In this document: in pieces, positions 15,596 to 22,608 of the stretch
How the letters are laid out: each line of letters opens with the position of its first letter
Position numbering within the stretch: position 1 is the stretch's first letter
Source: an uncultured Hungatella sp.
GTDB lineage: Bacteria; Bacillota; Clostridia; Lachnospirales; Lachnospiraceae
NCBI GenBank assembly: GCA_910577935.1
Contig: CAJTOT010000034.1
Location: 1-32,965, forward strand
DNA length: 32,965 nt
Direction of reading: 5' to 3'
Made by a program: the position numbers and the translations under genes
The notes under the pieces: model-generated
Database searches by the model: none
Seen by the model: only the letters and a program-made list of their open reading frames with translations
What the model was told of the DNA's origin: nothing

Positions 15596-16296
15596 AAGGC
15601 GCCTCCCAGATATGCGGCAAAAGCCTGAATAAACGGTTTCTTTTTCTGTCTGCTGACAGGAATCCGCGTCCCGTTCACAGTCACATCATATTTTTCCACA
15701 GACGACACATGGGCCATGTTCACCAGAAATGCCTGGTGGCACCGGAAAAAGGGAGCGCTGCCCAGCAGCTCTTCGAAATGCTTAAGAGCGCCTCCGGTCT
15801 CCAGGATCCCCTGCCTGGAGTGGACGCGGATTTTCCGCCCATACAGTTCGATGTAGAATATATCCCCGGCCTCCATCTGGTAAATGCCGCCGTTGGTCTT
15901 CAGGGCGATCTTCTGGGGCTTCTGCCTTGTGTAAAGCTCCAGAAGCTTGTCCAGCTCCTGGTGAAGTCTCCGGGCTGAAACCGGCTTGACCAGAAAATCC
16001 AGGGCCTGGACCGAGTAGCCGTCTATGGCGTGTCCGGCCATGTTGGTGATAAACACGATCATCACCTGGGAATCATAGACACGGATCTGCCGGGCTGCCT
16101 CCAGGCCGTCGAGCCCGTCCATCTGGATATCCATAAAGATCACGTCAAAGCCATCTCTGGCTGCCTCCACAATCTCTTTTCCGTCGCCGTAACACTTAAG
16201 CCTGACCGGAACAGCCCGTTCCCCGAAATATCCGGTGATCCAGGAGCACAGCTGGAGCCTCTCCCCAGGTTCATTTTCCACTACTGCAATCTTCAA
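15592..16296 (-). CDS. LytTR-family response regulator (AgrA-like)
   Basis: 234 residues from a TTG start at 16296, chosen because AAGGAGG lies 8 bases upstream and the protein then begins at the first receiver strand (KIAVVENEP); the longer open frame adds 36 residues unlike a receiver. The receiver domain (1-120) has acidic residues in VENE, phospho-acceptor Asp56 (FMDIQMDG), Thr in FITN and Lys in LVKPVS. Residues about 130-234 are a LytTR DNA-binding domain (IFYIELYGRKIRVH, FFRCHQAFLVNMAHV). It is the first gene of the operon with the kinase. The nearest likely target is the exported flavoprotein gene downstream. Confidence 0.9.
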   Translation of the reverse strand: MKIAVVENEPGERLQLCSWITGYFGERAVPVRLKCYGDGKEIVEAARDGFDVIFMDIQMDGLDGLEAARQIRVYDSQVMIVFITNMAGHAIDGYSVQALDFLVKPVSARRLHQELDKLLELYTRQKPQKIALKTNGGIYQMEAGDIFYIELYGRKIRVHSRQGILETGGALKHFEELLGSAPFFRCHQAFLVNMAHVSSVEKYDVTVNGTRIPVSRQKKKPFIQAFAAYLGGAL

Positions 16297-16393
16297 GCCG
16301 GTATCCTCCTTGTGTCCGTGATGTGCAAGCCTCGCGGCTGATGCCAGTATAACACAGGAAGGGGCCAAAAAGAAAGACCGATGCAAAAAGTAC

Positions 16394-16422
16394 ATGACAA
16401 ACACAGGGGATATGGCTATAAT
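16394..16422 (+). promoter_or_regulatory. Promoter of the CPBP-xpaC-telA operon
   Basis: ATGACA (16394-16399), a 17-bp spacer and a perfect TATAAT (16417-16422). It is divergent from the response-regulator gene, whose own -10 candidate on the minus strand is TATACT at 16346-16351. Confidence 0.72.
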
Positions 16423-16481
16423 AGGAGCAGGGAAATATGTTAAGTGTTTATGATAAACAGATTTAAAGAGGAATTGGGAAA

Positions 16482-17462
16482 ATGAACAGTTCTGGATTGG
16501 GTTTGGGATATGAAGGGGGCAAAAATGAGGCCGAGAAAAAGCTGGCCGGGGATATCCGAAGGTGCTTCTCGCGGACAGGCCTGGTGTATGTGATATTTCT
16601 GATGGTGTCCATGGCTTCCCAGTGGCTGGCGGTGATAATTTTGGAACATACCGGGCTGGCGGAGGATATGAGCTGGAATCTGTATATGCTCATCGCCATG
16701 TTCAGCATGTACCCGGCGGCGGTTCCCCTCACGGGCCTTCTCGCCAGGTGGGTGCCCTCCGCGGGAGGGACGGGCCATGAGCGGTGGGGGATAGGAAAGC
16801 TGGCAGGATTCTTCGTGTTCTCCATGGGGATTCTCTACGCGGGAAACATCGCGGGGGTGGTTCTCATGGGAGTGGCGGGAATCATAAAAGGCGAGACCAT
16901 TGTCAATGACATGCAGGAGGTTATCATGTCCATGAATCCCGGAGCCATCATTCTGTCGGCGGTTATCGTTGCCCCGATTATGGAGGAGCTGGTGTTCAGG
17001 AAATTCCTCCTTGACCGGATAGCCGGTTACGGCCACTGGACAGCCATGGTGGTGTCAGGGGTGATCTTTGGCGTCGCCCATGGGAATTTTTATCAGTTTT
17101 TCTACGCCTTCGGTCTGGGCATGGTCTTTGCCTATATATACCTGCGCACCGGAAGGGTGGGGTACACCATAGGGTTTCACATGCTTATCAACTTTTGGGG
17201 GAGCATTCTGCCCATGGGGCTTTTGAAAATCGCCGAGATCAATGCAGTCATGGGCGGCATTCTGGCCATGGGAAACATGATGATGATGTTGGGATTTATG
17301 ATCTGCGCGCTGGTGCTGTTTTGCTGCTGCCGGCGGGATCTGCAGTTTGACAGAGGGATACAGGGGCTGTCCGCCGGAAAGAAGAGCCGGGCCGTGTGGA
17401 TCAACATAGGCATGGTCTTGTTTCTTCTGTGGGGAGCGGTTACGTTCGCCCGTTCTCTGTAG
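16482..17462 (+). CDS. CPBP-family intramembrane glutamic protease (CAAX protease/Abi)
   Basis: A 326-residue membrane protein with about eight hydrophobic segments. The active-site motifs of the family are intact: EELVFR (168-173, with the Glu pair), FxxxH with His200 (FGVAHGNFYQ), and HMLIN with His233 and Asn237. The family includes Rce1-like CAAX proteases and bacterial proteins involved in peptide maturation or self-immunity to bacteriocins; which applies here cannot be told. AGAGGA about 9 bases upstream supports the ATG at 16482. It is first in an operon with xpaC-like and telA-like genes, 16 bases before the next start. This suggests a cell-envelope stress or antimicrobial resistance role (inference). 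Confidence 0.9.
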   Translation: MNSSGLGLGYEGGKNEAEKKLAGDIRRCFSRTGLVYVIFLMVSMASQWLAVIILEHTGLAEDMSWNLYMLIAMFSMYPAAVPLTGLLARWVPSAGGTGHERWGIGKLAGFFVFSMGILYAGNIAGVVLMGVAGIIKGETIVNDMQEVIMSMNPGAIILSAVIVAPIMEELVFRKFLLDRIAGYGHWTAMVVSGVIFGVAHGNFYQFFYAFGLGMVFAYIYLRTGRVGYTIGFHMLINFWGSILPMGLLKIAEINAVMGGILAMGNMMMMLGFMICALVLFCCCRRDLQFDRGIQGLSAGKKSRAVWINIGMVLFLLWGAVTFARSL

Positions 17463-17478
17463 TGAGGAGGATTCTGTG

Positions 17479-18795
17479 ATGGAACATGAGAATCGATGGG
17501 ACGGGGAGGAGATTGCCGGCCGGGTCCGGGACGTGGTTCAGGATGTGATGGAATCCCTGGAGCTTGGCCGCTGGAACCAGGCGGTGAGAGACACGGCGGG
17601 GGCGGCGCTGGAGGAAGCCAGAAGGCAGATGGAGCAGTATAGAAGAAAGGCGGAGGACGCAAGGTGGCGGGGACAGACCGTGGGAGAGAATACCGAGAAT
17701 TTAAGACAGGAGGCAAAGCCTCTGGAGATCCGGGTCAGCTGGAGGGGCAGGGTGTCGGGGATTCTGTTCACCGTGTTCGGAAGCGTGGGGAGCGCCGTCT
17801 TCGGACTGCCGGCCCTGGGGCTTCTGGCTGCCATGACCACCTCGGATCTCAGTCCCATAGGCTGGTGGATAGCCGGAGGCTGCGGGGCGCTGGCTGTGGG
17901 ATTTGGAGGAATGCTGTGGACGGGCATCAGCCAGAACCGGCGGATCGGCCGGCTGAAGCGATATGTGGCGGAGCTGAAGCGACACGGCAGGTCTTACTGT
18001 GAGCTGGAAGAGCTGAGCAGAAGCTGCGCGAGAACCACAGGGTTTGTGCGGAAGGATATAAAAAAGATGATCGGCCTGGGCATGCTTCCTGACGTGCGGA
18101 TAGACAAAAAAGGCTCCTGGCTCCTGCTGGACGACGAGACATACAGACAGTTTCAGCTGTTTGAGAAAGCCCAGGCCCAGGAGGCGGAGGAGGGAGCCGA
18201 AAGCCAGGGGCTGAGGGGCTGGCTGAAAGGCATAGGAAAAAGCCGGGAAAGGAAGAAGGAGAAGGAACAGGCCCGGGAGAGCGGCGGGGACCGGCGGGAT
18301 ATCAGGGAGGAAGGCGGCGGTGAGACACGGGGAGACATGGCAGACGGCCCTCTCGACGCGGCGGTCAGGCAGGGGGAGCAGTATATGTCCACCCTGAGAC
18401 GGCTGCGGGAGTCCATGCCGGGAGACCCTGTGGACGCCAGGCTTCTGCGGCTGGAGACGGTTCTTGGGCATCTGTTTGGCACGCTGAAGAAACACCCGGA
18501 GCAGATGGATGAGATGGAGAGATTCATGGAGTACTATCTGCCCACCACGGTGAAGCTGGCAGAGTCCTACAGAGAATTTGCCGCGGTGGAATTTCCGGGG
18601 GAGAATATCAGACAGGCCAGGGAGAAGATTCTTGGGACCCTGGATACTATCAACAAGGCCTTCGAGGGACTGCAGGACGACCTGTACCAGGACGCGGCCT
18701 TCGACGCGATGACCGACGCCTCGGTGCTCCGGACTATGCTGGAGAGAGACGGCATGGCGGAGCCGGATTTTCAGAAAACAACACCAAAAGGCTAG
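17479..18795 (+). CDS. XpaC-like protein (5-bromo-4-chloroindolyl phosphate hydrolysis family)
   Basis: 438 residues from the ATG at 17479, 8 bases after GAGGAGG; a GTG one codon earlier is less likely. Residues 1-75 are acidic and helical, then two membrane segments follow (about 92-118 and 126-150). Residues about 165-210 form a small helical domain containing SRSCARTTGFVRKDIKKMIGLGMLPDVRID. A charged linker (about 235-290) precedes a C-terminal helical domain (about 300-425). This architecture matches the XpaC family, whose biochemical role is unknown despite its name. It is followed 18 bases later by a TelA-family gene; the same pair (xpaC-yaaN) occurs in Bacillus subtilis. Confidence 0.85.
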   Translation: MEHENRWDGEEIAGRVRDVVQDVMESLELGRWNQAVRDTAGAALEEARRQMEQYRRKAEDARWRGQTVGENTENLRQEAKPLEIRVSWRGRVSGILFTVFGSVGSAVFGLPALGLLAAMTTSDLSPIGWWIAGGCGALAVGFGGMLWTGISQNRRIGRLKRYVAELKRHGRSYCELEELSRSCARTTGFVRKDIKKMIGLGMLPDVRIDKKGSWLLLDDETYRQFQLFEKAQAQEAEEGAESQGLRGWLKGIGKSRERKKEKEQARESGGDRRDIREEGGGETRGDMADGPLDAAVRQGEQYMSTLRRLRESMPGDPVDARLLRLETVLGHLFGTLKKHPEQMDEMERFMEYYLPTTVKLAESYREFAAVEFPGENIRQAREKILGTLDTINKAFEGLQDDLYQDAAFDAMTDASVLRTMLERDGMAEPDFQKTTPKG

Positions 18796-18813
18796 AGACA
18801 GGGAGGGAGAAAG

Positions 18814-19992
18814 ATGGGACACGATTTTGACATATCAAAAAGCCTGGAGCCGGAGCTGACTCTGGACCCCTTTCGCCAGGAGGAACCGGGGGCGGTTCCG
18901 GCAGGGGAGGCAGAGAAGCCGGCGGCCCAAAAGCCGGCGCCTGGGGAGCAGGGGCCTGAGTCGGAGCAGGTGACGCTGACGCCGGAGGAGGAGAAGCTGG
19001 TGGAGGAGTTTGCGGCCAGGATCGATCTGACCAACTCCAACATGGTTCTCCAGTACGGAGCCGGAGCCCAGAAGAAGATTGCGGATTTTTCCGACTCGGC
19101 CCTGGAACACATGAGGACCAAGGATTTAGGCGAGATCGGGGAGATGCTGACAGAGGTGGTGGGAGAATTAAAGACTCTGGATGAGGGAGAAGAAAAGGGG
19201 ATATTTGCCATTTTCCGAAAAGGCGGGAACCGGTTAAACTCCATGAAAGCCAGATACGAGAAGGCCGAGGTGAATATCAACCGCATATGCAAGGTTTTGG
19301 AGGGACACCAGATCCAGCTTCTCAAGGATATAGCCACCATGGACCGGATGTACGAGGTGAATCTCTCCTATCTGCGGGAGCTTTCCATGTACATTCTGGC
19401 GGGGAAGAAAAAACTTGGCGAGACCATGGGGAGGGAGCTTCCGAAGGCCGTGGAGAAGGCGCGGCAGTCAGGCCTTCCCGAGGATACCCAGGCGGCCAAC
19501 GACCTGGCGAATCTGTGCAGCCGGTTTGAGAAAAAGATCCATGACCTGGAGCTCACCAGGATGGTGTCTCTGCAGATGGCGCCCCAGATACGCCTGGTTC
19601 AGAACAATGACACGGTGATGTCGGAGAAGATTCAGTCCACTCTGGTGAACACCATCCCTCTGTGGAAGACCCAGATGGTGCTGGCGGTGGGGTTAAACCA
19701 CTCGGCGGAGGCGGCCAGGGCCCAGAGACAGGTGTCTGACGCCACCAACGAGCTTCTCAAGAAAAATGCCCAGATGCTCAAGATGGCCACGGTGGAGACT
19801 GCCAGGGAGGCGGAGCGGGGGATCGTGGATATGGAGACCCTGAAAGCCACCAACCAGAGCCTGATCGCCACCCTGGACGAGGTGATGAAGATACAGGAGG
19901 AGGGAAGGCAGAAGCGGAGAGAGGCCCAGGCGGAGCTGGGACGGATGGAGGAAGAGCTGAGGCAGAAACTCCTGGAATTAAGCAGAACATAG
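18814..19992 (+). CDS. TelA-family toxic anion resistance protein
   Basis: A 392-residue cytoplasmic protein, almost wholly alpha-helical, at the normal family length. The acidic, Pro-rich N-terminus (1-50) is followed by the TelA core: DLTNSNMVLQYGAGAQKKIADFSDSAL (about 70-97), a conserved FRKGGNRL stretch, then SLQMAPQIRLVQNNDTVMSEKIQSTLVNTIPLWKTQM (about 250-290), which is the strongest signature. The C-terminal ~60 residues are a coiled coil rich in Glu, Arg and Gln. TelA-like proteins are linked to tellurite, bacteriocin or antibiotic tolerance, without a known mechanism. GGGAGGGAG lies 7 to 8 bases before the ATG. It is the last gene of the CPBP-xpaC-telA operon. Confidence 0.92.
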   Translation: MGHDFDISKSLEPELTLDPFRQEEPGAVPAGEAEKPAAQKPAPGEQGPESEQVTLTPEEEKLVEEFAARIDLTNSNMVLQYGAGAQKKIADFSDSALEHMRTKDLGEIGEMLTEVVGELKTLDEGEEKGIFAIFRKGGNRLNSMKARYEKAEVNINRICKVLEGHQIQLLKDIATMDRMYEVNLSYLRELSMYILAGKKKLGETMGRELPKAVEKARQSGLPEDTQAANDLANLCSRFEKKIHDLELTRMVSLQMAPQIRLVQNNDTVMSEKIQSTLVNTIPLWKTQMVLAVGLNHSAEAARAQRQVSDATNELLKKNAQMLKMATVETAREAERGIVDMETLKATNQSLIATLDEVMKIQEEGRQKRREAQAELGRMEEELRQKLLELSRT

Positions 19993-20013
19993 ACGACACA
20001 GAAGCGGTCAGAT

Positions 20014-20125
20014 GAGGCTCCTTCATCAGGCGCCCTGTCATGTGAATCCGGAAGGGCTTTGGCTCGCGGCCATGCTGCCCTGGGGAATTGGCATGGACAT
20101 GGAGCCTGTGAAGGAGCCTCTTTTT
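20014..20125 (+). terminator. Large structured element with 12-bp perfect inverted ends and T5
   Basis: GAGGCTCCTTCA (20014-20025) pairs perfectly with TGAAGGAGCCTC (20109-20120), which is followed by five T. Inside, CAGGC pairs with GCCTG just within the outer stem, CATGT can pair with ACATG, and CCATGC with GCATGG closes an inner loop. It may be the terminator of telA, a small structured RNA, or a miniature inverted-repeat element. I recognise no known RNA family. Confidence 0.55.
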
Positions 20126-20158
20126 GGGATTGTTGAGAAATTCTCTCCCTTCAGAGTC

Positions 20159-20187
20159 TTGCAATAAAAGTTAGACTATGCTAACAT
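20159..20187 (+). promoter_or_regulatory. Promoter with overlapping dyad before DUF3793-flavodoxin
   Basis: TTGCAA (20159-20164), a 17-bp spacer and TAACAT (20182-20187) preceded by an extended TG. A GTTAG-N6-CTAAC dyad (20170-20185) covers the spacer end and the -10, as a repressor site would. An iron-responsive regulator is one possibility because flavodoxin is downstream. Confidence 0.5.
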
Positions 20188-20279
20188 ATGGGAAGGTTGG
20201 CAAAAACTAACTAATCGGCCGAAAACATAGTTTTTTCAGTTTCGGAGAAGATAGACACAGAAGGAGGAGATGAGGGAGT

Positions 20280-20873
20280 ATGTCGGCGGAGGTCATGATG
20301 GAATTTTTAAATGAATGCAGTCTGGAGTCCAGGCTGGGGTTTTTTGTGGCCAGCCACTGCGCGCCTGTGCTGAAAGGGATCAAGGTTTCCAACATTATGA
20401 CATCGGAGAGGGGAACCTGGAAACGGCTTGTGAAGATTCTTGAGGGAAGCCAAGTACTGTGCAGCCTCTTGTCAGTGCAGAAAGGGCGGGAAATCCTTTT
20501 GCTCTATCGATACGAAAAACTGAGAGAACATCTGCAGAAGGAGAAAGTGCGCGGTTTCCTGGAGGAGAACGGGTATGAGGAAATCACGGTGGCCGCGGTG
20601 ATTCTCAGGCTGAGGCAGAGGTATGCGGGATACGTGAGGGGGAGTCAGGAGTTTCCCCACGAGCTGGGAGTGATTCTGGAATATCCGGTGGAAGATGTGA
20701 AGGGATTTATCACCAACAAGGGGAAGAACTGTCTTGCGGAGAAATACTGGAAAGTATATCACAACAAGGAACAGGCGGAGGCCGTGTTCGCCCGGTATGA
20801 CCATGCCCGTGAAGCGGCTATGGAGGAGATTGTCGCAGGATGTCCTCTGAGAGAGGTAGCGGCAGCCTGCTGA
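20280..20873 (+). CDS. DUF3793 family protein
   Basis: A 197-residue soluble protein. I match it to DUF3793 from the spaced motifs LLYRYEKLREHL (about 79-90), FLEENGYEE, LRQRY, FPHELGVILEYPVEDVKGFITNKG (about 125-148) and EKYWKVY. It contains several Cys, including two in the N-terminal third, and ends in Cys. The family has no known function, but I recall it as frequently encoded next to flavodoxin or iron-transport genes in Clostridia. Here it precedes a flavodoxin gene by 67 bases on the same strand, so a role in iron or redox handling is reasonable (inference). AAGGAGG and GAGGGAG both lie upstream of the ATG. Confidence 0.82.
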   Translation: MSAEVMMEFLNECSLESRLGFFVASHCAPVLKGIKVSNIMTSERGTWKRLVKILEGSQVLCSLLSVQKGREILLLYRYEKLREHLQKEKVRGFLEENGYEEITVAAVILRLRQRYAGYVRGSQEFPHELGVILEYPVEDVKGFITNKGKNCLAEKYWKVYHNKEQAEAVFARYDHAREAAMEEIVAGCPLREVAAAC

Positions 20874-20940
20874 GGCGGGAGGCGGAAACGTGAGAACCCG
20901 GAGACAGAGCAGATCAAAAACAGATTAGGAGGAAAAAACA

Positions 20941-21369
20941 ATGAAAGACATCTATGTAATCTATTGGAGCGGAACCGGCAACACCCAGGCCATGGCCCAG
21001 GCGGTGGCGGGAGGAATCGACAAGGCGGGGGCCCACGGCGTGGTTCTGGAAGTGGGGGCGGCGTCCCCGGAGATGATAGCAGGCGCCGACAGCTTTGCCC
21101 TGGGATGCCCGGCCATGGGTTCGGAAGAGTTGGAGGAAGGAGAGATGGAACCCTTTGTCTCTTCCATCGAGGGCATACTGTCCGGAAAAACAGTGGGATT
21201 GTTCGGTTCCTATGACTGGGGCGACGGAGAGTGGATGCGCCGGTGGCGCGAGAGGATGGAGCAGGCAGGAGCCAAGGTGGCGGGAGGAGAAGGAGTCACC
21301 GCCAACAACGCCCCGGACGACGAGGCGCTGGCAGCATGCGGAAAGCTGGGAGAAGAACTGGCTGGGTAG
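20941..21369 (+). CDS. Flavodoxin
   Basis: A 142-residue FMN electron carrier, at the usual short-chain length. The FMN phosphate loop is SGTGNT (10-15); ALGCPAMGSEEL (about 53-64) and GSYDWGDGEWM (about 89-99) are the two isoalloxazine-binding loops, the Trp and Tyr stacking on the flavin. It would replace ferredoxin as a low-potential carrier, typically under iron limitation. TAGGAGG lies about 8 bases before the ATG. It shares a transcript with the DUF3793 gene. A small GGCC-T5-GGCC hairpin follows at 21379-21391, before the convergent aldo/keto reductase. Confidence 0.94.
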   Translation: MKDIYVIYWSGTGNTQAMAQAVAGGIDKAGAHGVVLEVGAASPEMIAGADSFALGCPAMGSEELEEGEMEPFVSSIEGILSGKTVGLFGSYDWGDGEWMRRWRERMEQAGAKVAGGEGVTANNAPDDEALAACGKLGEELAG

Positions 21370-21399
21370 AGAAGCAGAGGCCTTTTTGGCCGGGGGTGA

Positions 21400-22317
21400 T
21401 CAGGGCAGTTGGTTGCCTGCGGCCCGGTAGACCTGATACCACTCGCTTCTCGTCAGAGCCACATCTGCGGCCTTGGCGGCGTTTTTAAGCCGTTCCGGGT
21501 TGGTGGTTCCGGTGATCACCTGCATTTTTGCCGGATAACGCAGGAGCCATGCGTAGGCGACGGTGTCGCTGGTGACGCCGTATTTTTCTGCTAAGGAATC
21601 CAGGACATCATTTAACTCCCTGTATTCCCCGCTCCCGATAAAGGTTCCCCCGAAGAAGCCTTTTTGGAGAGGCGACCAGGTCTGGACGACCATATCCTTC
21701 ATCCGGCAGTATTCCAGAGTCCCGGCGTCCCGCATAATCGCGGCGTCGCACATCATGTTCACGTTGATGCCCCCGTCGATGAGAGGTGTGTGGGCGGCGC
21801 TCATCTGCAGTTGGTTGACGGCCAGGTCCACAGACAGCTTGTCCGAGAGCAATTCTATCTGAAAACGGTTCATGTTGGACACGCCGAAGTTTAAAACCTT
21901 CCCGCTTTCTCTTAAGGTCTGAAAAGCTTCCTCCACCTCCTCCGGCTCCATGAGGGCGTCGGGACGGTGGAGCAGCAGGGAATCAAGGTAAGTGACGTGA
22001 AGCCTTTTTAAAATTCCGTCCACGGATTTCAGAATGTGCTCTTTTGAGAAATCGTACATGGAATCGTGGATGGCGCATTTGGACTGAAGAAACAGCCTGT
22101 CTCTCAGGGAGGGCTCTCCGGAGAGGAGTTTTCCGAACAGCTCCTCGCTCTTTCCCGAGCCATAGATGTCGGCGTGGTCAAAAAAGTTTATGCCGCTGTC
22201 AAGAGCGGTGCGGACAAAGCGGTCCAGCTCTTCCGCGCTCATCCCCGAGATGCGCATGCAGCCCACGCCGATGACAGATACAGGTTTCTCCAGATTGCCT
22301 AATTTTACATAGTTCAT
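21400..22317 (-). CDS. Aldo/keto reductase
   Basis: A 305-residue NADPH-dependent oxidoreductase with a TIM-barrel fold. The catalytic tetrad is visible: Asp47 and Tyr52 in FFDHADIYG, Lys80 in LQSKC and His117 in LLHRPD. The NADP-binding end has GTTNPERLKNAAKAADV. It resembles the YdhF-type group of bacterial aldo/keto reductases; the physiological substrate cannot be told from the sequence. GGAGAGG lies 6 to 7 bases before the ATG. It stands alone: the flavodoxin gene converges on it, and the GH1 gene is divergent. Confidence 0.93.
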   Translation of the reverse strand: MNYVKLGNLEKPVSVIGVGCMRISGMSAEELDRFVRTALDSGINFFDHADIYGSGKSEELFGKLLSGEPSLRDRLFLQSKCAIHDSMYDFSKEHILKSVDGILKRLHVTYLDSLLLHRPDALMEPEEVEEAFQTLRESGKVLNFGVSNMNRFQIELLSDKLSVDLAVNQLQMSAAHTPLIDGGINVNMMCDAAIMRDAGTLEYCRMKDMVVQTWSPLQKGFFGGTFIGSGEYRELNDVLDSLAEKYGVTSDTVAYAWLLRYPAKMQVITGTTNPERLKNAAKAADVALTRSEWYQVYRAAGNQLP

Positions 22318-22371
22318 AGCAGCCTCTCCTTTTATAAAAATATTCGCGGACAGAATCCGCAGATTACCATC

Positions 22372-22401
22372 ATGTTATCACAAAATGCCGTTCCTGCGCA
22401 A
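22372..22401 (-). promoter_or_regulatory. Candidate promoter of the aldo/keto reductase
   Basis: Minus strand TTGCGC (22396-22401), an 18-bp spacer and TAACAT (22372-22377). Between it and the ATG a small hairpin GCGGA/TCCGC (22346-22360) lies in the leader. Confidence 0.4.
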
Positions 22402-22427
22402 TGTTTAATTATTGTTCATGGGGCTAT

Positions 22428-22456
22428 CTTCTTGTCCGTCTGCGCCGGACAAGAAG
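22428..22456. repeat. Perfect 11-bp hairpin in divergent intergenic region
   Basis: CTTCTTGTCCG (22428-22438) and its exact complement (22446-22456) flank a 7-base loop. It sits upstream of both neighbouring genes, so it is not a terminator for either, and it has no T tract. Possible operator or dispersed repeat. Confidence 0.6.
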
Positions 22457-22508
22457 CATTAGGCGTTCGCCAGATTCCCCGCCCCGTGAACTGCATCCTA
22501 AAATGTGC

Positions 22509-22537
22509 TGGTCATCGCGGCTTTTTTGATGTATGAT
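22509..22537 (+). promoter_or_regulatory. Candidate promoter of the GH1 gene
   Basis: TGGTCA (22509-22514), a 17-bp spacer and TATGAT (22532-22537). The leader to the ATG at 22609 is about 65 bases. Confidence 0.45.
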
Positions 22538-22608
22538 AATGACAGGCGGCGGGGGGCACTGCCATTCGCTGCCAGATTCATGAAAGCAGAAAACAAGGAG
22601 GGGTTACT

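Noticed and set aside
16297..16404. 36-residue extension of the response regulator from an ATG
   Set aside because: The receiver fold begins right after a TTG with a strong AAGGAGG; the ATG has no ribosome binding site and the extension covers the likely promoter.
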